Under the pieces are notes generated by a model, which had not been told where the DNA came from, searched no databases, and saw nothing but the letters and a program-made list of their open reading frames with translations. 51,331 nucleotides of DNA, taken from the NCBI GenBank assembly GCA_012719495.1, contig JAAYAG010000107.1, positions 1 through 51,331 of the forward strand, in the 5' to 3' direction. Below are positions 18,767-28,508 of this stretch, one piece after another (position 1 is the stretch's first letter; each line of letters begins with the position of its first letter). The translations under genes and the position numbers were made by a program. This DNA comes from Bacteroidales bacterium (GTDB lineage Bacteria; Bacteroidota; Bacteroidia; Bacteroidales; Prolixibacteraceae).

Positions 18767-19342
18767 ATGGAATACGTACAAATAATAATATTAGCCCTGT
18801 TCGTCAATAATGTAGTATTGTCACAATTTTTGGGCATTTGTCCTTTCTTGGGGGTTTCGAATAAAATATCGACTGCGGTTGGTATGGGTGCAGCCGTTAT
18901 TTTTGTTATGGCACTTGCCAATCTGGTTACCTACATGATCTATAATTTTCTGCTGGTACCAATGCACATTGAGTTTATGCAAACGATCTCATTCATCCTT
19001 GTTATTGCGGCATTGGTTCAAATGGTTGAAATTATTCTTAAAAAAGTTAGCCCACCACTTTATCAAGCATTGGGAATTTTTCTACCGTTAATAACCACCA
19101 ATTGTGCAGTATTGGGTATTGCCTTACTGGCTGTGACCAAAAACTATAACCTTGTACAGAGTGTTGTTTATGCCAGTGCCACCGCCGTTGGTTTTACCTT
19201 AGCGTTGGTTTTAATGGCCGGAATTCGCGAACAAATGCAATTGGTAAAAGTTCCTAAAGGTATGCAAGGAACTCAACTTTCGCTCATCATAGCCGGGTTA
19301 CTGGCTATGGCATTTATGGGTTTCTCCGGAATGGTTAAGTAA
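18767..19342 (+). CDS. rnfA: Rnf complex subunit A, membrane protein
   Basis: 191 residues with about six membrane helices, homologous to NqrE and inverted in topology relative to RnfE. Family segments are LFVNNVVLSQFLGICPFLGVS, FLPLITTNCAVLGIAL and SATAVGFTLALVLMAGIREQ. The cysteines in GICPF and TNCAVLG complete the intramembrane iron-sulfur site. It is the last gene of the operon; a terminator follows within 25 nt. Confidence 0.96.
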   Translation: MEYVQIIILALFVNNVVLSQFLGICPFLGVSNKISTAVGMGAAVIFVMALANLVTYMIYNFLLVPMHIEFMQTISFILVIAALVQMVEIILKKVSPPLYQALGIFLPLITTNCAVLGIALLAVTKNYNLVQSVVYASATAVGFTLALVLMAGIREQMQLVKVPKGMQGTQLSLIIAGLLAMAFMGFSGMVK

Positions 19343-19364
19343 TCAAATACAAAAGAATAGAAAA

Positions 19365-19405
19365 ACAAGCGGGCATCGAAAATGGTGTCCGCTTGTTTTT
19401 TTTTT
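19365..19405 (+). terminator. Rho-independent terminator of the rnf operon
   Basis: ACAAGCGGGCA and TGTCCGCTTGT form an 11-bp stem with one G-T pair, followed by about ten T. It lies 15 nt before the target duplication of the insertion sequence. Confidence 0.9.
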
Positions 19406-19419
19406 ATCTGAAATATGAA

Positions 19420-19438
19420 AGGCTGCGTTGTTGTGTTT
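19420..19438. repeat. Left copy of the 19-bp target-site duplication
   Basis: AGGCTGCGTTGTTGTGTTT is repeated exactly at 21041-21059 on the other side of the insertion sequence. The match may be 20 bp if the following C is counted outside the element. Confidence 0.9.
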
Positions 19439-21040
19439 CCGGACTTGTCCCCTCCCAAATTAGTGCGGTTGTAAGTGTTTAATATTCAATGTTTGTGTAT
19501 TAAAAAAGACTAAATTTACCGCACTAAGGGTAGGTTTAGGATGAGAATCAGGGTTGTCAAAACTGCCTCAAAGGCACAGGCAGTGCAGATTGTCCGTTAC
19601 CAGAACAACAAACGGATCGTTTTGCGGCATATCGGTTCGGCACATACCGAGGCCGCACTAATCGATTTAATGATTTTGGCAGAAGAATGGATAAAGGACA
19701 ATACCAACCAACTCTCTATTTTCCCCGATGAAGACCCCAACAAGTTGTTGCACCTGAACCACAGCACCTTTATCGGTGTAAAATACCGTTTTTTTCACGC
19801 GCAGGTGCGTGCCATACAGGAGATTATCCGGCTGGACGACCTGCCTTCCTTGTTGAACGATTTGGTAGCGATAAGGATATTTGAACCCGCCTCCAAGCTC
19901 CGTTCCCTTGAGCTGCTGGCACAGTTCTTCGGCATCAGCCATAGCCGCAAGACTTACTATAAGATTGCCCCCGATTGCGTCGAACTGAAGAAAACGGTGG
20001 AGCAAAAGGTTGCCTGCTTTGCGGGCCTTCATTACTCGTTCAATTTCGACATCCTGTTTTACGATGTAACAACGCTTTACTTTGAAACTTTTGAAGAAGA
20101 CGGGTTACGCAAGAACGGTTTTTCGAAAGACAACAAATCCCAACAGCCACAAATACTGATCGCCCTGATGGTGAGCAAAGAAGGCTTCCCCGTTGCCTAC
20201 GAGGTGTTTTCTGGCAATACCTTCGAAGGGCACACCATCATCCCTGTTATTAAAGATTTTATTGAAAGAAACCGGGTGAAGGAATTTACTGTGGTGGCTG
20301 ATGCTGCGATGATCAGCTCAGAAAACATACAGCAATTGACCCAAAACAACATCAACTACATCGTAGGGGCACGGCTTGGGAACATCCCCGCGGCACTACT
20401 GGAAACCATCGACAAAACCATTGTCCGGGAAGACGGGAAAAGCATACGGATAAAGACCGATAACGGTTATCTTATTTGCAGTTATTCATCGGTAAGGTAC
20501 CGCAAGGACCGGTACGAAATGGAGAAGCAAATCGAAAAAGCAAAACAAGTAATTGCAGAACCGTCAAAAAGCAAAAAGATGAAGTTTACCCAAACAAAGG
20601 GGCAGAAAATAGAACTCAATGAAGCACTGATTGAGAAAACACAGAAACTGCTTGGGATCAAAGGATACTATACAAACCTGGAAGCATCGGTAGCCGACAA
20701 TAAGATGATAATAGAGCGGTACCACGAACTTTATAAGGTAGAACAAGCCTTCAGGATATCAAAAAACGACCTGCAAACAAGGCCAATCTTTCACTTTAAG
20801 GAGCAACCAATAAAACTGCATATACTGATTTGTTTTATGGCACTTGTCGTATCAAAGCATATCGAACTAAAAACAGGCATATCGATCAGAAAATTTATAG
20901 ACGAATCCAAAAAAGTCGTCGATGGAGAAATCCTGAACCACATCACCAATAAAATAGTAACCGTCAAAGCCCAGCCAACCCACAAAATGATGGAGCTTAT
21001 CGCAAAATTAGATGCACCGCACTAAAAGGGACAAGTCAGG
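19439..21040 (+). mobile_element. IS1634-family insertion sequence
   Basis: The element is 1602 bp with terminal inverted repeats CCGGACTTGTCCC (19439-19451) and its complement GGGACAAGTCAGG (21028-21040), one mismatch. Subterminal copies of TTAGTGCGGT / ACCGCACTAA occur at 19460-19469, 19518-19527 and 21016-21025; the last contains the transposase stop codon. A single transposase gene fills it. It is flanked by a 19-bp direct repeat. IS1634 and IS1549 relatives are known for long, variable target duplications, which agrees. The element appears intact and recent. Confidence 0.92.
19541..21025 (+). CDS. IS1634-family DDE transposase
   Basis: 494 residues, full length. The DDE triad can be placed at D175 (FYDVTTLYF), D254 (VVADAAMIS) and E401 (ERYHELYKVEQAFRISK, the family version of the Y-R-E-K block). 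The C-terminal segment with HILICFMALVVSKHIE is typical of the IS4/IS1634 group. No frameshift or stop interrupts it. The gene has GC-rich codons unlike the genes on either side, in keeping with foreign origin. The start is the ATG just after the inner ACCGCACTAA copy. Confidence 0.94.
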   Translation: MRIRVVKTASKAQAVQIVRYQNNKRIVLRHIGSAHTEAALIDLMILAEEWIKDNTNQLSIFPDEDPNKLLHLNHSTFIGVKYRFFHAQVRAIQEIIRLDDLPSLLNDLVAIRIFEPASKLRSLELLAQFFGISHSRKTYYKIAPDCVELKKTVEQKVACFAGLHYSFNFDILFYDVTTLYFETFEEDGLRKNGFSKDNKSQQPQILIALMVSKEGFPVAYEVFSGNTFEGHTIIPVIKDFIERNRVKEFTVVADAAMISSENIQQLTQNNINYIVGARLGNIPAALLETIDKTIVREDGKSIRIKTDNGYLICSYSSVRYRKDRYEMEKQIEKAKQVIAEPSKSKKMKFTQTKGQKIELNEALIEKTQKLLGIKGYYTNLEASVADNKMIIERYHELYKVEQAFRISKNDLQTRPIFHFKEQPIKLHILICFMALVVSKHIELKTGISIRKFIDESKKVVDGEILNHITNKIVTVKAQPTHKMMELIAKLDAPH

Positions 21041-21059
21041 AGGCTGCGTTGTTGTGTTT
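21041..21059. repeat. Right copy of the 19-bp target-site duplication
   Basis: Identical to 19420-19438. The site is non-coding, 29 nt beyond the stop of the convergent CotH-type gene, so the insertion did not break a gene. Confidence 0.9.
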
Positions 21060-21087
21060 CTTATCTATGCCTTTCAATGCACAACTT

Positions 21088-24000
21088 TTACTGTTTCTTA
21101 TGAAGTTTTATACTGCGCGGACTTCCTTTCTCGGGAGTCATCACTAGCAGATACATACCAGGGTTCAGCAACGAATTTTCTAAATCGAGTACCTGAGTAC
21201 ATTTACCAACCGAATGATAGCTAAATTCATCGACAAGAGCTCCGGATATCGTGTAAACTGAAAACCGAACCTGCTGATAACTATCTGCAAAGTATTCAAC
21301 TACAATTTTATCAGTGAACGGATTCGGGTAGGTTTTCAGCGATTCTGAAATATTGTTTACAATGACTTCGTTTGTCCGTAAAGCATTTACCTGCACCATA
21401 TCTTCACTGGTATAAACGCCGTCGGAAACCCTGAGCCTAAATACATACAGACCACTGACATCGGGAGTTATATAGGGCTGCGAAGTGTTTACGCCTGAAA
21501 GGTTGGCATTGCTTTTTTCAGGCTTCGACACAAGACTCCATTGAAAATAAATAGTTTTCCCTTCAGGATCGTACGATTCAGAACCATCGAGGGTCACTTT
21601 CAGCCCCGCATTTATTGTTATATCTTCACCTGCAATGGCTACCGGTGCATTATTATCAACAGCTGTAATAACGACAACATCGCTGGTTTGGTTGCCTGCA
21701 ATATCGGTTACAGTAAGGGTTATAGTATAGGCACCTGCAACATCGGGCAACAAAACAGGTTTCGAAGTTGTTGAGCCTGAAAGTGCTGCTGTACTTCCTG
21801 ATGGTTTTGTTGTCAGTATCCAGCTAAATACTAGTTTTTCTCCTTCCGGGTCAGAAGACTGTGAACCATCGAGCGTTACCTGACGACCTGTAATAACGTC
21901 AGTATCATTGCCAGCATTGGCAAGCGGAGCTTGGTTTTCGGCAACATTAATAATTACTTCGTCGGCAACACTGCTGATTTCACTATCAGAAACAACCAAG
22001 CTGAAGATGTACGTTCCTGCCTTGTCGGCAGTAAAACTAGGGCTAACCACTGAGGTTGACGAAAGCTGTACTAAACTGTTTTGCGGTTTCGATACAATAT
22101 TCCATTGATAAGATAGAACATCTCCATCAGCATCGGCCGAACCGCTCCCGTTGAGCCGAACCAACGAGCCAATAGCCTGATGTTGATCGGTTCCTGCATT
22201 GGCAACTGGAACTTGATTTTGTATATTAAATGTAGAACTCACCACTTCGCTCTCCTTTATTCCATTGTCAACTTTCAGTGTAACGGTGTATGAACCATAC
22301 AAATCGGGAGTAAAGGATGGGCGTACCGCTCTGTTGTTCGAAATTGAAGCATTACTTCCTGCGGGTTTCTCACTTAAAACCCAATAATAGTTTAGCATTC
22401 TCTTGTCAGAAGAATAACTCATTGAGGCATCGAGCACAACAGTTTCGCCCTTACGTGCCCCACCACTATATTGAATCACAGCTACAGGTGTAGCCACTTC
22501 GGAAGACGAGTTGCTATAAGTAACCACTAGTTTTGCTGCCCCGGCCGGATCTCGCTCGAAAGATTGAGCCGCATGCGAACCGGTTCCCGAAATAAGAATA
22601 GAAATTGCATTACCAGCATTCCAGTCTGGCTGATCGATAATTTCTTGAAGTATTGAAGAAATATCGGAAGTACGCTGTTTTTCTGCTTCTTCAGCCACAA
22701 CATTCCATTCTTCGGGTTGCCAATTCACTAACGACGCTGTACGCTGCCTTGAAATAATGTCTGAAGATGTACTGAACGGCACCGAAGATACAGCCTTTTC
22801 CCCCTGTATGGTTAAATCAGCTGTGACAGTGCTCACTTTATCGGTTTTGAACTGAACATAGGCGCTTCTGATCGTTAGCCCGTGGGGAATATCAATCGAG
22901 GAAAACCGTAATCCAACAAGTTGGTCACGAGAGTAATCGATGTCGTAAGTTAGATCAACGTCAGAGCTTGTCAGCAATAATTCCAATGTCGAGAGATTTT
23001 GTTCGGCATCGTCTGAACCGGATTGAATACGTCGTTCAAATGTGGATACAATTTGATTGTCAGCAACATCAACAAAAACCCTAGCATAAGAAGACCCCTT
23101 AGGATCAGTTACCCGATATGAAAATTCATCGCTGCCAATAAAACTCGGCGTGGGAGTATAAGAAATGGTTTTATCGTCAGCAATCAGCACACTTCCATGA
23201 TTAGGTTGTCCTGAAATTTCCACAGTCCAGATAGATTTATCTCCATCATTATCCATGTCGTTTTTCAGAATATCAACTACGATAGCAATTCCCTGCACCG
23301 TTGAAACAGTATCGTTGACAGCCAATGGCAACGAATTTTCTCGAACTTCCATACGATAGGTTAGCGTATCAAAGCTTCCTTCAACATCTTCTACCTTCAC
23401 TGTAAAAGAATAACTTCCAACGCCAGTGGCTGTCCCTGAAAGTTCACCACTGGATGAATTGAGCTCCAATCCTGAAGGTAAGCTACCCGAAATTACATTC
23501 CATAAATAAGGAGCAGTTCCTCCCGAAACATCCAAATCTACCTGATAAGGAACATACTGAACAATAGCAGGAAGGATGAAAGATTTGATTTTTATCGACG
23601 GAGGAGAAGCCACCCAATTTATCGGGTCATTTCCGTAGGCTGTTTTTGTAATACGCATCAGCACATACCCGTTTCCATCAGCATCGGGCCAATTTTCATT
23701 ATCATTATAATCCACCTTATCTATTCTGATATAAGGTGTTACGGGAATATTATCTTCAACATACTGACTGGCAGGTTTGAAAAGCGTAATTTCTTCTCCT
23801 TCATTTTTAAGTGATCCATCGAAATTGTACACTTTGGTTTCGGCATCGAGATTGAAGAAATAACGAAAATCGTTCGGAGCAATCCTCGATTCTACAAGGT
23901 AAACCGATTGTCCGGGCTTCAACGTAACGTTAGTTGGAAACGAGAAATTAATTCCTTCAACTTTCCATGGGGTTAATTCCTGTTCATGAAATAGTTTCAC

Positions 24001-27000
24001 ATCCTGCCCTGAAATATTAACCAACTCAAGATACTCATATTGATCAGATTGTGGGTTATACATAATCTGGTTAAACACGATTGGCCCAACACGCGGATTA
24101 CTGTTTCTTGCGCCTAAAGTACTGGAAGTTTGTGCAACAAAATGTTCTTTCCCAAGTGAGTTGATGTACCGTCCAAAAGTAACGCCTTCTTCAATGGCAC
24201 CATAATCGAACCCATGTTCATAGCCCGTAAGTGCTTCTGTCGCATTGGCTGAAAAGATATAAATATCGTCACCATTGGAGCTTAGTCCGAAAGCCTGACC
24301 AAATTCGTTGGTATTATATGCTAAAGTGCTCCCTTGGTAATGCCCCTCATTGAATACAAGATAGCTATTTGCAGGAATGCGGGTTCCGGCAGGAATTTTC
24401 CATTTTTTAGGAGTTTTCCTGCTGTCAGACAAATACCAGCCTCCAATTTCGGCCGCAGTTGAATTTGGGTTATATAGCTCAATTGCATCAACTGAAGTAC
24501 TTCCTGGGTTTGTAAGCACTTCGCTAATCAAAACAGGCTGAATGGCAATAAACGGATCATCGGCATTAGGAGAGCCTCCAATAGCTGAAGAAGCACGCCA
24601 GTTGGCCCCATCGCTCCAGTCTGCCCCTATATCATCTACTGCAGGAACCAACGAGAAACCTAAGCTATCGGGAGACGTTGGCCATGGTGCTTTATCGTTA
24701 TATTTTAAGGTAATAATGGTGTCACCAACCAAATTGACCATGGTAATGCGTTCGCCTTTATTATCGAGTTGACCTTCGTATTCACCAAAGGGCTGAAATC
24801 CGTATAAACGATTAAAAGAAAATGCACTAGATGCAATGACAATAAATCCGCCAGGTTCAAGAATTGTTTCGTTGTTAAAAGAGAACTGTATTCCGTCGAT
24901 AAATTTTGATGCAGTAAGGTTTACTGGCAACGGACTGTTGTTTTTTAATTCCAGAAATTCATACTCATTGCCTGAAATCCCCGAATATGAAAGTGGGTTA
25001 TAATGAATCTCGGTGATTTGAATGCCAGCAGTTTGCTCATCAACAAAAATTTTAAGTTCGCGCAATGCGCTCCAATTTCCATTGTTTAAAACACGGGCTT
25101 TTACTATGCAGGTTTGCAAAACTGAAATATTAACCAATGAAGCACCATCAACAGCCGAAGGGGCAACCCCTCCACCGGTAAGCCGGGGATCTTTCCCGTC
25201 GAGAGTATATTTTATTGAACCACCACCTGAGGTGTTTGAAATAGAAAGAATTTCACTCGGACTGAACTCGGACTGCTCATCAACAACAGGTATGCTATTT
25301 TTAGTAAACACAGGAGCTGAAACAGAAGGAAGGAGCCCCTCTTCTTTCAATTGACTGATTACAATATCGGTACGGACAGGAAAATACCGGTTGACAATTT
25401 TATTAACAGCCAAAACCCATGCGTTGTCTTTTGTATAAGGCGACCAAGAATTGTTCACATCGCCCCATCGAGCAGATTCAGCTATTACTGCAGTATCTAT
25501 CTCAGCTGCCCGACTAAGAAAAAGCTTGGTAACCTCGGCCGGGGTTAGCACACCATTATCAAAATAATATTTTGTGGCCCTATCGGCAAAACGCATCCGG
25601 TATTCAGCATTTTCCGACAACTTAAAATGGAGCCATTGCGGATGAAACTGATCAAAACCACTGACTTCCATTCGCATATTCGTTGTAATGGAACCAATAT
25701 TTACACGGTTTTCAAGTACACCAAAACCCGGACCAATAGGATCGAACAATAGGGTATGTTCGTTGTCGTGTGCAAAGAATTGATACCCTTTTTCTCCTGT
25801 ACGATCGTAAATCGCATAAAAATTATTCGGTCCTTTATTGTCACCAAACGAAGAAACCGGGGCGTCGAAATTACCGGTATAGAAGATAACATTTATATAA
25901 TCAATAAGGTTATCAATGTCGACCAACACTTTAAGCGAAGGGTCACGCACTCCATTGGGATTCAAGCCCTGTAGTTTATAATAGTTCGAGTTAGTTGAAA
26001 ACCCTCTTTCGCAAAGGTTCCAAACTTCACGCCACGAATCGATACTTCCATCTGTTGCCTCAATACGCCCTTCATTTCCAACTCGTTTAATAACATCGTA
26101 ATTATCGGCATTACCGCCAAAATACGATTCGGCATACTTGGCCTCCGAACGTTCTTGTGATTGATACAACCCCCAATACAAACCATTGATATACAAATGA
26201 TAATAACGGCTTCGAGTATATGGGTTTTGCATCTCACGTTGCAAATCGCGCGAAAAAACATCACGGGTAAAGGTATATTCCGGTGCTTCACCATTATCGG
26301 GTTTACTCCATGAATAATTCTGGGCACAGCGTAAATCTATTTTGTCAAAACTTTTCGTTCCTTCATCACCAAACAATGGGAAATTGAGTTTTCCTTCGCC
26401 ATATTCCGACCTGAAGAACAGGCGGAAAGCATGCTTTGGAAAATAAGAATTCCGGCTCCAGCCTCCACGGATCCTGAGCCCTGCATCAATTTGAAATCCT
26501 TTCGAACCATCTGGGTTTATCAACTCCAGTGATGTAGGACGCTCCCACTCTTCTCCGCGGGCATTCATGGCATTTACATAAATACCCGAGCCTTCATCGA
26601 ACAGATTCTCATAGTTGGTTGCCAATGAAACAGAAGGCACTTCAAGAAAAGCATCATCGATAAGGTTTTTGTAAAGATTATCGTTCAATATTCTCGAATC
26701 AATCTGCAAATCAATAGCCTGGCCGTTAACATTCCAAGTAGGCCAACGATGACCAGGAGCAGTAGTCTGCAAATTCATTTTATTGACGAACAAATAGGTA
26801 CTTGTTACAGGAGCACTAAACTCATACCCATCTTTTTTAGCCCTTGCCCTTAATACAACAGCAGGTGTAATCCCGCGCTTATTATTACTTTCAGGGTCGA
26901 TACGAACATTTACCGGCGCAGTTCCGGTAAAAACATCGACAGAAGTTGCCGGATCGGAACCATCGAGCGTATAATAAATTGTCATTCCCGGGATTTCGGA

Positions 27001-28353
27001 AGTAATTGTAACATTGAACGGGGCATCGAAAAATCCATGGTCAACTGACAAATAGGGCTTGTCAGCCGGATAAGTTACCGCCACATCACCCACTAGCCTT
27101 GCCGATGCAAATAACGATGGGTCTTGCCATGAATTGTCGTTGGTACCAAACCATGCGAATTTAGTATCACGGTTTCCCCCGTCATCATCATCGTGCACCT
27201 GCACATCGAACCCCAGATAAACACCAGAACGGGGCGAACTTAGCCCAAGGGTTGCCCAGGGAAATTTCACTTCGAGAAGGTAGCCTGTAGCTGTTCCTTT
27301 CATGTTAAAAACCACCCCAGCCGACGGAGCATTATATATATTTGGATCGTTCCACCGGAAAGTGTACCCATAATCATTTGCCCCATACGTGGGTAATTTG
27401 TTATTGTCGATATCGATATAAACCTCCACGGCATCATCGTTCCATATCTCCCCTGAATCGTTGATTTTCACGTCATCGGTAACCTCAACCAAAACATACA
27501 ACGAAGTGGCATCCCAAGCTGTTTTGAAAGATCCCGAAAAATCGTTTTGAGGAACAGCATTGCCTGAAATAACATTCGCAATAGGTTTGGCCTGAATATC
27601 AGCCCAAAAAACATCTACATTCCCATCGATGGTTGGAACCGCATTGGTTGAAGGCAGTTGTAAATTGACTTGATCGGGAATGATTTCGCCTTGCAATTGG
27701 GCACTGGCAAATAGGTAAGGATATTGCCATGAATTATCAGTACTTGCAAACCATGATATTTTGTTATCGCGAACGTCACCATCGTCATCATCGTGCACCT
27801 GGACATCGAAACCAAGAGCAGTACCCTGAACTGCCTGAGATAAGCCCATTGTTGCCCACGGGAACATCACTTCAAGAACATATCCGCTGGCTATTCCGTT
27901 CATTGCGAATTGAATTCCTTCGGTTCCTCCATTGTTTGAATGAATGGTAGCATCGTTCCACCGGAAAGTATATTGAAAATCGTTGTTCCCGTAGCTTTCC
28001 CCTTTGTCGTTGTTGATGTCGATATAAATCTCTACGGCATCATCTTGCCAAACTTCACCCGAATCGTTGATCTTAGAATCGTCGTTCACATCTACCAAAA
28101 CATACAGCCCGATCTCATCCCAAAAGGTTTTAAACGAAACTGAAAGATCTGACGCAATCACCGGACTTCCTGAAATAATTTTTTCAAGAGAAAACGAGTT
28201 CGAATTATTCCAAATATTATCTATCTGGCCATCGATAAGTGGAGGTTGGTTTGTATTTCCAATTTGAATATCGTACTGAGAATAAGCCGATCGAAAAGAG
28301 AAGCAACTTAAAAGTAGGATAAAAATCAGCGTAACTAGGTTTTTACCATTCAT
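21088..28353 (-). CDS. Giant secreted CotH-kinase / lamin-tail / PKD protein with type IX sorting domain
   Basis: 2421 residues from the ATG at 28353. Order by approximate residue: signal peptide (1-26, ends SAYSQ); two CBM9-like beta-sandwich domains (30-220, 238-420) with matching DDAVEIYIDI, YTFRWND and DVQVHDDDDG segments; chitobiase-type C-terminal domain (425-515); CotH domain (565-990; FPKHAFRLFFRSEYG, YINGLYWGLYQSQER, FFAHDNEHTLLF); a second chitobiase-type domain (1008-1075); three lamin-tail domains (1111, 1271, 1421 onward); an Ig-like domain (1588-1668); a cadherin-like domain (1671-1764); a DNRLRE-like domain (1768-1944); four PKD domains (1951-2330); and a Por sorting domain (2334-2421; YPNPFTDKIVVEYF). 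It would be exported by the type IX system to the cell surface. CotH domains are protein kinases in spore formers; here the target and activity are unknown. The role may be glycan binding or adhesion. Confidence 0.9.
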   Translation of the reverse strand: MNGKNLVTLIFILLLSCFSFRSAYSQYDIQIGNTNQPPLIDGQIDNIWNNSNSFSLEKIISGSPVIASDLSVSFKTFWDEIGLYVLVDVNDDSKINDSGEVWQDDAVEIYIDINNDKGESYGNNDFQYTFRWNDATIHSNNGGTEGIQFAMNGIASGYVLEVMFPWATMGLSQAVQGTALGFDVQVHDDDDGDVRDNKISWFASTDNSWQYPYLFASAQLQGEIIPDQVNLQLPSTNAVPTIDGNVDVFWADIQAKPIANVISGNAVPQNDFSGSFKTAWDATSLYVLVEVTDDVKINDSGEIWNDDAVEVYIDIDNNKLPTYGANDYGYTFRWNDPNIYNAPSAGVVFNMKGTATGYLLEVKFPWATLGLSSPRSGVYLGFDVQVHDDDDGGNRDTKFAWFGTNDNSWQDPSLFASARLVGDVAVTYPADKPYLSVDHGFFDAPFNVTITSEIPGMTIYYTLDGSDPATSVDVFTGTAPVNVRIDPESNNKRGITPAVVLRARAKKDGYEFSAPVTSTYLFVNKMNLQTTAPGHRWPTWNVNGQAIDLQIDSRILNDNLYKNLIDDAFLEVPSVSLATNYENLFDEGSGIYVNAMNARGEEWERPTSLELINPDGSKGFQIDAGLRIRGGWSRNSYFPKHAFRLFFRSEYGEGKLNFPLFGDEGTKSFDKIDLRCAQNYSWSKPDNGEAPEYTFTRDVFSRDLQREMQNPYTRSRYYHLYINGLYWGLYQSQERSEAKYAESYFGGNADNYDVIKRVGNEGRIEATDGSIDSWREVWNLCERGFSTNSNYYKLQGLNPNGVRDPSLKVLVDIDNLIDYINVIFYTGNFDAPVSSFGDNKGPNNFYAIYDRTGEKGYQFFAHDNEHTLLFDPIGPGFGVLENRVNIGSITTNMRMEVSGFDQFHPQWLHFKLSENAEYRMRFADRATKYYFDNGVLTPAEVTKLFLSRAAEIDTAVIAESARWGDVNNSWSPYTKDNAWVLAVNKIVNRYFPVRTDIVISQLKEEGLLPSVSAPVFTKNSIPVVDEQSEFSPSEILSISNTSGGGSIKYTLDGKDPRLTGGGVAPSAVDGASLVNISVLQTCIVKARVLNNGNWSALRELKIFVDEQTAGIQITEIHYNPLSYSGISGNEYEFLELKNNSPLPVNLTASKFIDGIQFSFNNETILEPGGFIVIASSAFSFNRLYGFQPFGEYEGQLDNKGERITMVNLVGDTIITLKYNDKAPWPTSPDSLGFSLVPAVDDIGADWSDGANWRASSAIGGSPNADDPFIAIQPVLISEVLTNPGSTSVDAIELYNPNSTAAEIGGWYLSDSRKTPKKWKIPAGTRIPANSYLVFNEGHYQGSTLAYNTNEFGQAFGLSSNGDDIYIFSANATEALTGYEHGFDYGAIEEGVTFGRYINSLGKEHFVAQTSSTLGARNSNPRVGPIVFNQIMYNPQSDQYEYLELVNISGQDVKLFHEQELTPWKVEGINFSFPTNVTLKPGQSVYLVESRIAPNDFRYFFNLDAETKVYNFDGSLKNEGEEITLFKPASQYVEDNIPVTPYIRIDKVDYNDNENWPDADGNGYVLMRITKTAYGNDPINWVASPPSIKIKSFILPAIVQYVPYQVDLDVSGGTAPYLWNVISGSLPSGLELNSSSGELSGTATGVGSYSFTVKVEDVEGSFDTLTYRMEVRENSLPLAVNDTVSTVQGIAIVVDILKNDMDNDGDKSIWTVEISGQPNHGSVLIADDKTISYTPTPSFIGSDEFSYRVTDPKGSSYARVFVDVADNQIVSTFERRIQSGSDDAEQNLSTLELLLTSSDVDLTYDIDYSRDQLVGLRFSSIDIPHGLTIRSAYVQFKTDKVSTVTADLTIQGEKAVSSVPFSTSSDIISRQRTASLVNWQPEEWNVVAEEAEKQRTSDISSILQEIIDQPDWNAGNAISILISGTGSHAAQSFERDPAGAAKLVVTYSNSSSEVATPVAVIQYSGGARKGETVVLDASMSYSSDKRMLNYYWVLSEKPAGSNASISNNRAVRPSFTPDLYGSYTVTLKVDNGIKESEVVSSTFNIQNQVPVANAGTDQHQAIGSLVRLNGSGSADADGDVLSYQWNIVSKPQNSLVQLSSTSVVSPSFTADKAGTYIFSLVVSDSEISSVADEVIINVAENQAPLANAGNDTDVITGRQVTLDGSQSSDPEGEKLVFSWILTTKPSGSTAALSGSTTSKPVLLPDVAGAYTITLTVTDIAGNQTSDVVVITAVDNNAPVAIAGEDITINAGLKVTLDGSESYDPEGKTIYFQWSLVSKPEKSNANLSGVNTSQPYITPDVSGLYVFRLRVSDGVYTSEDMVQVNALRTNEVIVNNISESLKTYPNPFTDKIVVEYFADSYQQVRFSVYTISGALVDEFSYHSVGKCTQVLDLENSLLNPGMYLLVMTPEKGSPRSIKLHKKQ

Positions 28354-28413
28354 AAGCAAACAATTATAGATTAAAAAATTACTGGTTACTGGCTAAAAAT
28401 AACGTCTGTTCCC

Positions 28414-28461
28414 CAAAAATAAACTTTAATCGGCAATTGCTTGCAATAGAACACAAAAATA
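28414..28461 (-). promoter_or_regulatory. Two candidate -7 elements upstream of the CotH-type gene
   Basis: TATTTTTG occurs on the minus strand at 28414-28421 and 28454-28461, 61 and 101 nt upstream of the start. Both match TAnnTTTG; neither has a convincing -33 box, so which is used cannot be told. Confidence 0.35.
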
Positions 28462-28508
28462 TTGAAAATCAATTCTTGACAATGAAAATGTAATTGGTTC
28501 GTATTATC

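Noticed and set aside
19420-21059. Gene broken by the IS1634-family element
   Set aside because: Joining the sequence across the 19-bp repeat gives only the short intergenic region between the Rnf terminator and the CotH-type gene end.
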